Under the pieces are notes generated by a model. That model saw only the letters and a list, made by a program, of their open reading frames with translations. It did no database searches and had not been told where the DNA came from. Made by a program: the position numbers and the translations under genes. A stretch of 64,000 bases of DNA from Hygrocybe punicea (Eukaryota; Basidiomycota; Agaricomycetes; Agaricales; Hygrophoraceae): assembly GCA_963556145.1 (NCBI GenBank), contig OY744467.1, positions 3,038,001 to 3,102,000 of the forward strand. Reading direction: 5' to 3'. Below, one piece after another: positions 41,012 to 52,332 of the stretch (positions within the stretch are counted from its first letter, which is position 1; the number at the start of each line of letters is the position of its first letter).

Positions 41012-43003
41012 ATGGAGGGTTCTGCATGGGAAAGCATATCCAAACCCATCGAACCCTCCACCAACCCATTCCCGTGCTGCCAGACAATGCTTGGGGCCCA
41101 CACACCTCCGTTCAATGTCCCACGTCCCTGTCATGCTATCCTACACCCCCCGTTCACCTTCGCCATCCCAAACAAGCAAATCCAGCCCCATCCCACCAAT
41201 GTGCCACATCACCAACAATGAACCCATGTACCTAGTCTAGCTCCCACATCACCACGCATCTTATGCCCACAGACTGCATTTGATGGGTCCGTACAGGCCC
41301 TGGTACCCCCACGCATGTCGTCATCGCCGTGGTGGACCAACCCTGTCGAATTCCAGGACCCGCAATGCCAAGTGCACATACCCACATCACCCAGCCTCTC
41401 ACCTCACCAGGAACCACCCCCTACACCTTTCTACACCTCCCCATTCACTTTCAGTGTCCCTAACAAGCCGTTCCCACATCACTTGGATGACATGGCTGCC
41501 AGTCATGCCAACCCACCTCGTGCCTCCAGCAAGTTGACACCCATAGCCCTTCACACCTTTGTCAGACACCCCACCACCTCATACAACATCCCAGCACCTC
41601 AAGGCATCCCTTACGAGGTCATACGAGCCACCCCTGCCATTGTCAAGTCCCCAACACCAAGTTACACGAACCCATTTGGTACCCCCATCTACTCAATGTC
41701 CCCGGCTGCTCACGCCTTCGTTAGACATCCCACCACCTTGCACCACATCTCAGCACCCCACAGCATCCCTTACAAGTCTGTACCAGCTGCCCCGGCCATT
41801 ATCGAGGCCCCACTCGCATTCCATGTCGATCTGCCTCATGCACCCACCTACTTGACATCCCCAGCCTCTCACACCCTCATTGGACCACCCGCCACCTCAT
41901 ACCACTTCCCAAGGCCATACAACACCTGTCATGATGCTGTACAGGCCATCCCCATGGCATTCAAGCCCTCAACATTGTGCCACGTCACCCAACAGCCAAC
42001 CCCCACATCCCACCATCCGAGGCCAATGACCATGGCATATGCGAGCCCAAACACTCTTGTTCATGCCCCTGCACCTCTGTATGGCCCCTTCCTGTCCAAA
42101 ACAAGTCCGCCCGCATCCCTCTTCATTCCACACGAGCCGCCATGTCACACCACGTCAACCCCCACTCTTGATCCCCAATTCCCAACAATCCCCATCTTCT
42201 CGACCACCTATGCCCTTGACCAACCCCACGACACCCCCCAAGTCCATTCGCAAGCTCAAACGAAGCCCTCAGTTGGTCACAATGACGAACCTGCACCAAC
42301 CGGACACTCAAACCCATTCCCCAACCTGACACACCCGCAACTGAATCCCTACACCTACGCCCAAGCTCCATCACTTCCATTAATGCATCCATCATTGTTC
42401 CCAACCCTGCACAAAAATCCCCAGACCCTGTTTCTACAACTCCATGCACCCACGCTCATTGGCCACCAACATCCATTCCTCGACCTCGTACCCCCATCTC
42501 CATCATCCTATACCCATGTCTTCATCCCTGCACCTTTGCCTACATCCCTGCCACCATCTCCCCTCATCATAGCACCCCTACCGATTTACTCTATGAGTTT
42601 AGTACACCAACCCTCCGCCATTGAAAACCTCCCCTTCCCTCTCGCTTTACCCTCACCCGCACCACCTTTGACCCTGATACCCCTCGACAACCCCTTCCCA
42701 CATGTCCTCAATGGACTTTCCAGAATCACTTCCCCCTCAGCACCCAATCCTGACTCTACCCAGTCCGTTGTCATCAATGATCTTCCTCCAGCAATCTCAC
42801 TCACCATCAAGCTTAGTGTTGCCGAAGTTCAGTTCAGTCCGGTTCCGACCCTTTTTGGCAGAACCGCGAACTGAACTTCGGGTCTGGTTTGGCGCATGGC
42901 CAAACCTGGACCCAGACAGCATTGAACCGTCTTGCCGCATTCGGTCTGGGTTCAGACGCGGTCTGAAACCCAAACTGAGGTGGGCTCCCATGAGCTCCAT
43001 TCT

Positions 43004-43057
43004 CCTCGCGAATGGCAGGCACGTATCAATAGATACAGCGCTACATATCGCGAGGTA
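43004..43057. repeat. 54-bp interrupted palindrome, copy G (variant centre)
   Basis: Left arm CCTCGCGAATG, centre GTATCAATAGATAC, right arm ATATCGCGAGGTAG. The centre is TATCAATxGATA instead of GTCAATTGAC, the same variant as copy H. Confidence 0.75.
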
Positions 43058-43137
43058 GATGGGTGCAGGGGAGCCCTCCAGTGTCCCCAAGGGATGTGGA
43101 GGGATGGGGCGTCTTGTCCCGTGGTCCCTGTCGGCGT

Positions 43138-43184
43138 TGCTGCTGCTGCCGCTGTTGCTGGCCGTTGCCATTGCTGCCATTGCA

Positions 43185-43228
<44 letters not shown>

Positions 43229-43230
43229 CT
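43138..43230. repeat. CTG triplet tract
   Basis: GCTGCTG repeats with 15 uninterrupted units at 43185-43229, plus GGT repeats at 43290-43318. On - it reads as poly-Gln and poly-His. Confidence 0.9.
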
Positions 43231-44019
43231 GTTGCCATCGTCATTGCCTGGTTGCCGTAGCCATAGCCGTTTCCATTTCCATTGCCGCCGCTGGTGGTGG
43301 TGGTGGTGGTGGTGGTGTTGCAGCTGTCCCATGTCCACTGGCATTGTGTTGGTGTTGGCATCCATCTTGTGCCAATCGGGTGTGGTCACGATGTGGTCGG
43401 AGTCAAGTTGCCTGTCGCAAATAACATTAGTAAAGTTAAGAAAATATCAAAACTTATCTTGATGAACACAACATTGCACAATGTTGTGTTCAACCCGCAT
43501 TGATGTTGCCACGACCATGTTGCGTGAAAGCTACAATGGTCACATGATACAGTTTAACACAAAATAGTAAGTAAAGAAATATGAAAAACAAATGAAATAA
43601 ATGCCTTAAAATTATCTGCGTTCGCAGTTTGGATGTGATTTGGAGCCATTCAGGAAATCTGGCAGGCCTCGAAACCTGGAACTGAACCCGCAGTCTGGTT
43701 CAGCACTTGGCTGAACTTAGACCGAACCTAGGGTTCGGTTTGGGGTTTGAATCGGGTTCGGCTAGGTTTGGAACCGAACGACGGCAACACTAATCAAGCT
43801 TGCCATAATCACCCTCAAGGCCCTCAAGATTTTCGAGCAGAGATTAGCAGAGATGTCAGAAAGCATAGAGAGTCTGGAAAGAAGGCAGCTTGTGGTTTGA
43901 GTTTTTAGTTTATCTTTGAGTATATTCCCCACCCACTTTCATTCCCTCCCACTTTTTTCATTTCTTTATTATCCTTGTGTTTATGACTGAGGGCAGTCAT
44001 TATTAGAGTCCCCTGTGGA

Positions 44020-44261
44020 TGTAGAGATCCATATCTCTATGGGCACATATTCTTCTATTTTCCTTCATCCCCCTCCCCTCTGCATTCTCCTCTCTTCATC
44101 ATATTCCATTTCCTTAGTACACTCCCTTTTATAGATACTATGCAGTACCTATATAGTGTTTTGTGTATATACATACAAACAAGCTGAGTTTTGGGTTTTC
44201 ACCCCAATGACAAGGACTTGCACACCCCAAATCCATGCTTACAAAGGCCACATTCACCACA
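44020..44261 (+). repeat. Right LTR
   Basis: Same length and ends as the left LTR. No clear purine tract precedes it; GACTGAGGGCAGTC lies about 30 bp upstream. Confidence 0.85.
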
Positions 44262-44265
44262 CCAT

Positions 44266-45359
44266 GCTCACGCTTTCTCCCAGTGTAACATTGGTGGCCC
44301 ACACCTTTGTGGAATCTACTCCATTGAATGGAACTGAACGCTAATGAAAAAGGGTGGGGAGGTGAACGAAATAAGCCAGGAAGGGTGGGTTTCCTTGGAC
44401 CGTGAGGTATGTTACACTTCAATATTATCTACTGCTGATGTGCGGTATTACTTCCAAGGACTCTTGCCCAGTTTACATACAAACATCTTACAACTGAAAT
44501 ATCAAGTGCTAGAAACATGTTCCAGGTGTTACAAGAGTGCTTTTCTACAATATCAAGGCAGTGTCATTCATTTTTTGGGCAGAGATGTTAATATGGTATC
44601 TACTTCCTCTTACCTATCACTTTCTCTATCTGCTTCTCTGATCTTCACACTTTAGTGCCTCGGTCTACCGAAGGATGCTTGCATTGACAAAGATGACGCC
44701 CACCTAATCCCTTGCAATCAAATCTCTGGGGACGGTCAGTACTGACACAGAGTGCACATCGTCAAACAGATTTCAAAGTAGATGGTCCAGGCATATGAGA
44801 GTCAGCAGTAAACAGAGCAACCAATAACGTCAAAAAATCAAGCATCAACTGCCAAGTAGGCAAAGGAGCTGGAGCAACCAGAAGGTCAGTTGTTGCATCT
44901 TCTGTAGACTGCTCTTGACATTGATCCACTGACAATGACAAGGCATTCAAATTGTCATTCTCAGTCTGTGCAGGCATTTATAATTCGTTAGACTGAGATA
45001 TTAATTCTGTTGAATGTCCACTTGGATTGGTGTCAAGAGGTTGAATGGTGTCAAGATGTGAAAACTCTAGACGGTGAATCAAAATATGATAAATAATAAA
45101 GTATTCGCAAGAACTCACCATTTTCACTGTAGCAATGGTCTTTTAACCCTGCTAGTGTCAGGGGAACCTCTGTGGTACGCACGAACTCTCGATCTTCATT
45201 CGTTACCCTATCGTAGTACCCTCATGTCTCCTGCTGTCCAGTCGCCATCTGGCTCCGGTCCTTGTCCCACTTCTTAGTCATCAGACTATCCGACGTTTCA
45301 TATTTACTTATGTACATTAGTCATCAGTCATGGGTCGGTAGTAGTGTACCTGCCCTAAA
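44266..45359. other. Unassigned sequence right of the LTR element
   Basis: Short frames only; no termini identified. Confidence 0.35.
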
Positions 45360-47205
45360 GTCCATAGCGTATATATACCTTGTACTTCCGTAGCGTGGGG
45401 TTTCCCCACTTGATTATAAACCATAGCCTGGGCATACAGCACCGTGAGCTCTTCTTGGTTGTACCATAGAGAGTCGTTCAGTCGTACTAAGGCAACCTCT
45501 GCGCGGTCCCCTTATAGCTGGGAGTTCGAGAACTGTTTGTGCTGCCAAAGTCTCAATTGTGTTGTTGTTTCTGGCAAGAAGATCATGGAAAGCCTTCAAT
45601 GCAGCAGCATTTGTCCCCATCAAAACAGTTGATCGCTCTGTTTTAAATGCGAGTACTCATTTATAATGTCGCTCAAGCTGGGATGGAAGTTTATAATACA
45701 AGCGATGGTTAGAATCTGTCTCCATTCGGTTTTGCATATGAACTTGTGAGCTCCAATAGAGAGCAAAGGCATCAAATATATGAGCTTGTATGCCTTGTGT
45801 GGTGCAGGCAGTGATCTTGTGTTCCATCTGAATAGTCCATTACACAGGGTGCACAGTAGCATACCATGTCACACAGTATCTTGAAAGTACTTGACAAGTA
45901 TACTAAATATCATTACCATAACATTCAACATGGTATTGTAACAGTATTCAGACATAAACTACAATACTTGTGCTCAAATTCATCTGAAGGTATGAAGGCA
46001 AATGAGACTTATACCTTTTCAATAACATCAAGCCTTTTGTTTCACTACTTTTACTGTATCTACAGCAAAGTACCGTATAGTTTGGATAGAATACTTGCAG
46101 CCTAAGATGAATAAAAGTATTAAACTAGTAAGGAAGTTGTGCCACTTTCACCACTAGGATACCTTTTGAATCCTTTCAAGATACAGTGTGAAATAGTATA
46201 GTACTGTTGCCATATTGTAGATTTAAGATACTGTGTCAATATTTTTAAGATACTGTTTCAGTACTTTTATTATAATAAAAGTATCTTAAAAGTATTGACA
46301 CAGTATCTTAAATCTACAATATGGCAACAGTACTATACTATTTCACACTGTATCTTGAAAGGATTCAAAAGGTATCCTAGTGGTGAAAGTGGCACAACTT
46401 CCTTACTAGTTTAATACTTTTATTCATCTTAGGCTGCAAGTATTCTATCCAAACTATACGGTACTTTGCTGTAGATACAGTAAAAGTAGTGAAACAAAAG
46501 GCTTGATGTTATTGAAAAGGTATAAGTCTCATTTGCCTTCATACCTTCAGATGAATTTGAGCACAAGTATTGTAGTTTATGTCTGAATACTGTTACAATA
46601 CCATGTTGAATGTTATGGTAATGATATTTAGTATACTTGTCAAGTACTTTCAAGATACTGTGTGACATGGTATGCTACTGCGCACCCTGTGTTAGTGGCA
46701 CATTGCTTGAATAGTTTAAACTCTGCCCATGTGTGAGCTGGAGTAACTAGATAAAGTGTATGCTGTTGGATTTGGAGGTAATGATAGTGATTTGTTGGCT
46801 TTGTTGACAGTCTGGTGAGCAAATTAACAGGCACATCATGGTGATGTGGTATACCAGTAACTTGTCAAGAAGGGAGTGCAGTAATATTGTATTTGTTTGC
46901 CAGATCTAGGGCAAGTGGATGAATCTCAAATGTTTCAGGTGTGACAATGCGGGTGGCAAGAACTCGAGGGAGTGGGAAAGATGGTTTAACTCCAAGCTTA
47001 ACAGCAATCTCCATTATTTCATCTGTTAGCCAAATGTCAAAGTGATTCTGATATTTCTGTCAAGTACAGTTTTGGTAGCCAACCTTGAATGTATGGTCAG
47101 CAGGATTGGCTTGAATGTAAATGAGCTACATACCATTAGATTGCGTTGAAGAATCCAATTTAGTAGCAAGCACTCTGCAAGCTCTGGTGATGCCTGAAGA
47201 GATCC
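45360..47205 (-). pseudogene. Decayed coding region of unknown family, split by a giant foldback
   Basis: On - the stretch 47110-46700 has coding-like residues in pieces: FDIWLTDEIMEIAVKLGVKP, SFPLPRVLATRIVTPETFEI, LLTRLSTKPTNHYHYLQIQ, HTWAEFKLFKQC. After the foldback (45843-46691), 45640-45360 continues with LLARNNNTIETLAAQTVLEL, then in another frame DRAEVALVRLNDSLWYNQEE and GIYTLWTLGQVHYYRPMTDD. Stops and shifts occur throughout. The style resembles conserved basidiomycete mobile-element proteins, but I cannot name the family. Confidence 0.45.
45843..46691. mobile_element. Near-perfect 849-bp palindromic (foldback) element
   Basis: The left arm from CACAGGGTGC and the right arm to GCACCCTGTG are inverted copies of about 400 bp with very few mismatches and no indel until about 30 bp from the centre. 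Identical 79-codon frames appear on both strands at 45866-46105 and 46429-46668. The centre is TTTTATTATAATAAAA at 46265-46280, beside an 11-bp insertion in the left arm. No internal gene; TTACACAGGG and TAACACAGGG are the outer tips. Confidence 0.95.
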
Positions 47206-47227
47206 AAAAACTCAATATTACGAGTTC

Positions 47228-48049
47228 TTTTACAGCCGTTTTTGAAATTCTTGAGACTTTTTGAATATTTTTGATAGTTTAGAAAAATGTTGACTTAGAA
47301 AAATTTTGAGTACTGTATTTTGTATCTCATGAAATACTGCATGGATTGACATGGTTATAGAGGGGAAGTTGTACTATGTTTTAAGGGCTATCTACTCCTG
47401 TAATTATATTCAGAAAATATTTCCTGTGTGGTGAGTTGTGGATGAAACAAAAGGTAAACCAGTACTTTGTGACACCCCAAATGATATTGTCAAGTAATGC
47501 CATCAAATGAACTCCTATGAAGAAGATTGTAGAGAGAATTTTGTTCATTTTGTCAAGGGCTAGAAGTACATATACCGTGTTTTTCTTTATTTTTTGTTCT
47601 TTGAGCCAATATTACATCATTACTATGCTTGTCTGCATTGACATCATGACTACAAAAGTCATAAATATTGGCTCAAAGAACAAAAAATAAAGAAAAACAC
47701 GGTATATGTACTTCTAGCCCTTGACAAAATGAACAAAATTCTCTCTACAATCTTCTTCATAGGAGTTCATTTGATGGCATTACTTGACAATATCATTTGG
47801 GGTGTCACAAAGTACTGGTTTACCTTTTGTTTCATCCACAACTCACCACACAGGAAATATTTTCTAAATATAATTACAGGAGTAGATAGCCCTTAAAACA
47901 TAGTACAACTTCCCCTCTATAACCATGTCAATCCATGCAGTATTTCATGAGATACAAAATACAGTACTCAAAATTTTTCTAAGTCAACATTTTTCTAAAC
48001 TATCAAAAAAAATCCAAAAAGTCTCAGGAATTTCAAAAACATCGGTAAA
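47228..48049. mobile_element. Foldback element F1, full 822-bp copy
   Basis: Inverted arms of about 380 bp: TTTACAGCCGTTTTTGAAAT on the left, ATTTCAAAAACATCGGTAAA on the right, with a short unpaired centre near 47625-47665. The arms contain TGTATCTCATGAAATACTGC, ATGGATTGACATGGTTATAG and GTATATGTACTTCTAGCCC. Only a handful of differences separate the arms. This is the reference copy for the fragments at 18.8, 29.8, 36.5, 48.3 and 50.5 kb. Confidence 0.9.
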
Positions 48050-48079
48050 TGCTACGGGAAGTAATGGCATTTGAATTAT

Positions 48080-48420
48080 TGCTATTTGCATATACAATGA
48101 CCTTTTTGAAAAATAAATCTTTTAAAGAAGGAAGTCCTAGTAAAATGATAACTTGTGAAATACTGCACCAAATTGCATAGTTTGAGAGGGACAGTTTGTC
48201 TATGTTGTAAGGGCCATTGTTCCCTCCATTTACAATTTCAAAATATGTGTTATATAGAAAGTTATAGGGGAATTGTTGATTTGAGTCATTGTAACTTGTA
48301 TGATGAATATCTGTACAAGAAATGCTTGGATTGACATGGTTGTAGAGGGAAGTTGTTCTATTTTTCAAGGGCTACAAGGACCCATATCATGTTTTTCCAT
48401 ATTGTATAGCAAATTTTTTG
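48080..48420. mobile_element. Fragments of MITE c and F1 families
   Basis: TGACCTTTTTGAAAAATAAATC (48091) resembles the tip of MITE c, and GCTTGGATTGACATGGTTGT (48328) with GGGAAGTTGTTCTATTTTTC is an F1 arm. Another F1 piece lies at 50440-50545 (CTCATGAAATACTGCACAG). Confidence 0.55.
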
Positions 48421-50820
48421 CTGATCGCAATGGTAATAGTCACATGTGACCAGTCTAACCATATAAGGTTATTTTTTATAATATATGCAAAAATTTATAC
48501 TAATCATCATAAACTTCATTGCATATAACAAATCTAATTATGTATTGTAATAATATATATTTCATCAGATGTTTGAGTTTATATAGTGTTATTTGAGCTT
48601 TAGTAAACAAATACAAATAGATATAAACAAAGACAAATAATGTGCTCTTCTATAAATATTATCACTAGATATTTGTGAGTGATGTTTCAACTTAGCCATA
48701 TGACAAACAAATACAAATAAACAAACCTAATATGGTTAGATTACTTTGTTTCAATTTTGGTTTTAGTCAACCTTAATGCTTGAACCTGAACCACCACCTT
48801 TCCTATTTGGTATGTTAAGTCCGCATTTTTTCACCTTTTTGGCTCGTTTAAGCCCAGTTTTTTGTATTCAGACTCCGAAAAAATGTTTTCTGGATCAGGT
48901 GATGTGTCCGGACCATTCAGGGTCCAATGCTGACCTGATATTTCCTTTTATAAACACTAAAGTTGAAAATTCTTCAGATTTTCATGCTTTTTCTTTTTTT
49001 TGGCTCTGTTTTGTCTCTTGGACCACTGGCAATGTCTTTTATTGGTGTAAATTATCATTTGTTGACATCATATATCACTTGACAGCTAATCTCCCTGTCA
49101 ATGTTCAAAGTATATGGAAATTTCGCATTTTTTCCACCTTTTTAGATTGTATAAGCTCATTTCTTAACCTACAGGTTTAAAGTGGATCTTTTCTGGCTCA
49201 GGTATGAATCTTTTACCATCTATGATCAAATGTTTACATATTATATTCACATATAGCTTTAAAATGCCAAATTTTGTGGATTTTTTCGATTTTCATTACT
49301 TCATGTGCTGGAATTTGTATTGGTATGTTGTTTATTTATCTTCTCCAGACATATTTGACATATCCATATTATGATCCTGCATTTATTTTTAAAAAAACTA
49401 TAAACCTGTTCACAAAAATGTTAAAAATGTCCATCCATGTCACAATGTCTTATGATTTTTATCATTGCAATGTCTTGGGCACAATGTGCTGTCATTATTG
49501 GCCTTGTGCCTCCTGCAAATGTCATACAAAATGTCCATGTCACACCAACTGTCTCTGTCATACACAATGTCATTATATACCCAGTTACTTTGAATTTTTA
49601 CAAAGACAATTTACCAAAGTATGAAAATCCCACTTATTTACCAAGTTTGCTGTTTCTGTTACTCACAATTCTATCACACCTGAATAGCCCAAAGGTCCCA
49701 TTTGTCTTCAGATTCAACACATTTAAATTGCTAAATTGACTTATGTTAGTGGTCATCCACCTAAGCTCACATCAATGGCAAATCCAATAACAATATTTAT
49801 CGAGTTAGCCAATTGCTTGGGGAGGGCTTCGGTCAGTAAACCCAATTACCTCTATATCTACTGAATCTACTGAATCATCGGGTCCACATCAGGAAAATTA
49901 CAAGCCCTTTTTTTGCACCTTGGAAGCTCTTGAACTTTTTTCTGAGGTTTTTTTCATCCTTATGGCACTTTGAGTCACTTGGAAATATTTACTACATAAT
50001 ATCCCTTGCACACCTTTTCACCCTTTTCAACTTTTTCCCACCTTTTCAAACTTGGATTACTTTGACTCCTTTAGCACTTTGCTTACTTGTTGGTCCTTTA
50101 CAATTAATCATTTTACTTGTCTTACCACTTTTGACCTTATGACCTTGGATCACTTTTCACCTTTGATGCCTTTTTTTCTTTTCTTCTACTTTTCTCATCT
50201 TTTTCAAAGTGAATTACTTTGAAAAAGGATACCTCTTGTCCCAAGACAAAGAACTTTTCTAAGCTAGGTCCATTTCTTGAAAAAGTTGTTTTGTCTTTGG
50301 AAAAGGAGAATCTCTTGAAAGCTTTTCCATACCTTTTGTGGGTTGTTAGCCTTTTTTTTACAGGTTATTTATGGCGCTTTTCAAAACTAATGACATTTCG
50401 AAAAAGAAATTTGTTAAGTTTGGGGACCTAAGAAATATTGTAACTCATGAAATACTGCACAGATTTACATGATTGTAGAATGAAGTTTTATCCAAATTTC
50501 AAGAGCTAGCCACTCCTGTATTTAAATTTAGGAAATATTCAGATTATTGATAGTTATAAGTTCAAGTTTTAAGTTCAAAGTTCTTATGATACTATGATGG
50601 CTTATTCTATTTGGCTCCCCAAGGAGCTGCTTAGTCAGCATGAAAAATTGCTTTATATGGCAAGGGAGCCAGTTGTTAATAGCACACCCAATTTCACTAT
50701 TTAGACTATGAACTTAACATTTATATCAGGGCCGATTTTGAGATCAATCACCCGATCAACATTAGATAACACAAAAAAGTCATAACTACAGTACTAGTAC
50801 CATAATCCATCTTTTACCTT
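48421..50820. other. AT-rich sequence with CTTTTCACCTTTT motifs, no gene
   Basis: Loose duplication of a TTTTTTCACCTTTTTGGCTC-like stretch at 48825 and 49125. A lone element tip GGTCCACATCAGGAAAA occurs at 49882 (compare 54075), and TTCTATTTGGCTCCCC at 50605 is a MITE tip. Short frames lack support. Confidence 0.4.
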
Positions 50821-50839
50821 TCCCGCTGGGTGTAAGAGA

Positions 50840-51440
50840 GTGGTGGAGGCAGGAAGAGAGTGAGGGTGCAGGAAAAATTTGGCGAGCAGGGGTGATGAAC
50901 CCTTTAGTAGGGGAGCATCTGGCGTGAGCGGTGGGGCGGTCCAGGGTTGAATGTGGTAAGAGAGTGGCTGGCGTGAGTGGCTGGGGGTGGCTGAGGAGGG
51001 TTTCGTGATAAACTGGAGAGAGTAGTGAGTGGCCGAGGAGGGTTTCGTGATCTGTGGGTGGGAGATTGGTTGGGGGTGGCCAGGGAGGGTTTCGGGAGCA
51101 AACTGAAGGGAGAGGTGGGAGAGTGGCTGGCGGCGGCCAAGGAGGGTTTCTGGTGCAAGCTGAAGAGTGTGGGTGGGAGAGAGCATAAGGGTTTCGTGAG
51201 CAAGCTGGAGTGTGGATGGGAGAGCGACTGGGGGTGGCCAAGGACGGTTTTGGGAGCAAACTGGGGAGAGTGGTGGGAGAGTGGCTGGGGGCAGCCAGGG
51301 AGGGTTTCTGGTGCACGCTGGAGAGTGTGGGTGGGAGAGAGCGTCAGGCGCGAGTGCTGCAGGCGGCCAAGGAGGAGAGTGAGGGTCTGGTGCAAGTGCT
51401 GGGGGCAGTCCAGGTGGGTTTCTGAGGATGTGGGTAGCTA
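50840..51440. repeat. Minisatellite with GGTTTCTGGTGCAAGCTGGA-type units
   Basis: About ten irregular units of 45-60 bp share GGGTGGGAGAG, TGGCTGGGGG, GGCCAAGGAGGGTTTC and CAAGCTG. Open frames on both strands (up to 274 codons) follow from the repeats. The array lies where the 3' part of the HMG-box relic would be. Confidence 0.85.
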
Positions 51441-51464
51441 GGTGTAGCTGTGCCTTGGGTGTGG

Positions 51465-51900
51465 AGAGTGGAGGGACGGCAGCAGGGGGACATTGGTCAT
51501 GAGTTTGAGAGGAAAGGGAGAGAAGAAAGGGCAATGCCCAGATGACAGTTGGGGAGGGGCATGGAGGATGAACAGCAATGGCTGGTAGCAGGGTGAGGAG
51601 GGTGAGTGGAAACATCAAAGGTACTTCAGAGTTGTCGCCTTTATGGTCGACAGAGCGAACGGTAGCAGTGAGTTCATCACCCTCTTTCCCTCCAGGAGAA
51701 GCTGGGTGATCTCTTCACAGAGATGTTCGTCTGCGGGAGATGGAACAGGCTTGTCCTTTTTCCTCTCCTTGTTCTTGTTGTCAATGGGACGGAAGCGGTA
51801 CTGGGGATAGCAGATCTTGTGCTGCACCTTTGCATGCTTGAGGAACATGCCTGTGCGAAGGAGTGAAAGGAGGGAGATCTGAGGGGGGAAAGAGTGTTGA
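51465..51900 (-). pseudogene. HMG-box transcription factor fragment, frameshifted
   Basis: On - an acceptor-like CGCACAG precedes LKHAKVQHKICYPQYRFRPI, the end of an HMG box with the basic tail DNKNKERKKDKP, then EHLCEEITQLLLEGK. At AAGAGGGTGATG the frame shifts by one; the continuation GDELTATVRSVDHKGDN is in another frame and runs into a Pro/Leu-rich tail and the minisatellite. The first two helices of the box are not visible. A pheromone-response or Ste11-like factor is possible, but the piece is too short to say. Confidence 0.55.
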
Positions 51901-52332
51901 AGGGGAAGCTGGTTGTTGCTGGTCGATAGAAGAACAAGAAGAGAGAGAATCTGGGTTTACAAAGGTACCGGGCGTGACATTTGGTGCGAAAGTGAAAGGA
52001 CGTGTGTAGGGAGGGAGGGCGACAAGTTGGTGTGTAATGTGGGATGCTACTTTTGGAGCCGGTCAGGTACAAATTGCTGTTGGACTGTCCCTCATCGTGT
52101 GGCACATACCGTTGTAACTTGACTACTGCCTTGTGGTGGTAATCAAGTTTCGGAATAAGAATTAACTTAGGGCATAGCCAACAGGTACATGTGTTTCAAG
52201 TACAATTAGCAATAGCTACGGTGTTACAAAATGTACAGGCATACTGACACCCTTGTTATACACTCATTAACTTCTCATAGTCATACATTTGGTCAATTTT
52301 GTTGTACACTGCGCCTCGGATCAATTCCAGAA

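Larger units (their letters stand above)
42814..43792. mobile_element. hAT-type MITE with perfect 8-bp target duplication
   Basis: Ends TAGTGTTGCCG (left) and CGGCAACACTA (right). ATCAAGCT is repeated exactly outside both ends (42806-42813 and 43793-43800). Subterminal GTTCAGTTC / CGGTTCCG repeats follow at both sides (42830-42970, 43680-43780). The interior holds palindrome copy G, a CTG tract (43138-43230) and, on -, an intron-like segment with CTTAACTTTACTAATG ending GACAG near 43410, also conserved in the copy at 61.2-62.2 kb. It disrupts the proline-rich ORF. Confidence 0.9.
41012..43898 (+). pseudogene. Proline-rich Gag-like protein, one stop and split by a MITE
   Basis: One frame runs from ATG 41012 (MEGSAWESISKPIEP) through a single TGA at 41219-41221 to 42813, and continues in the same frame after removal of the MITE plus one copy of its duplication (43801-43898) to a natural TGA. 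The result is about 635 codons, very rich in Pro, His, Thr and Ser, with repeated HPTTxxHxxxP-like blocks (41560-41900) suggesting internal duplication. The end is different: a charged helical segment, LKALKIFEQRLAEMSESIES, predicted to coil. Position between LTRs and lack of enzyme motifs suggest a structural, Gag-like role; no zinc knuckle is present. I know no named relative. Confidence 0.6.
39416..44261 (+). mobile_element. Non-autonomous LTR retrotransposon with a proline-rich ORF
   Basis: Direct repeats 39416-39657 and 44020-44261 (both 242 bp, starting TGTAGAGATC and ending TTCACCACA) are the LTRs. CCAT flanks both outer edges (39412-39415, 44262-44265). TGGAGCCC two bases after the left LTR could be a primer site. 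The 4.4-kb interior has one long proline-rich frame and nothing resembling protease, RT or integrase, so it would depend on another element. A 979-bp hAT-type MITE lies inside it. Confidence 0.8.

Noticed and set aside
41315..42874. 519-codon proline-rich frame as a host gene
   Set aside because: It lies between matching LTRs, and its last residues come from the inserted MITE, not from the original gene.
45866..46668. Two identical 79-codon genes on opposite strands
   Set aside because: They are the two arms of one palindrome, not a duplicated gene.
48776..49180. 134-codon frame as a membrane protein
   Set aside because: Phe-rich frame in T-rich repeated sequence, no start context, no conserved motif.
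50786..51618. 274-codon - strand frame as a secreted or proline-rich protein
   Set aside because: It is the minisatellite read in one frame, with only its first part possibly derived from the HMG-box gene.
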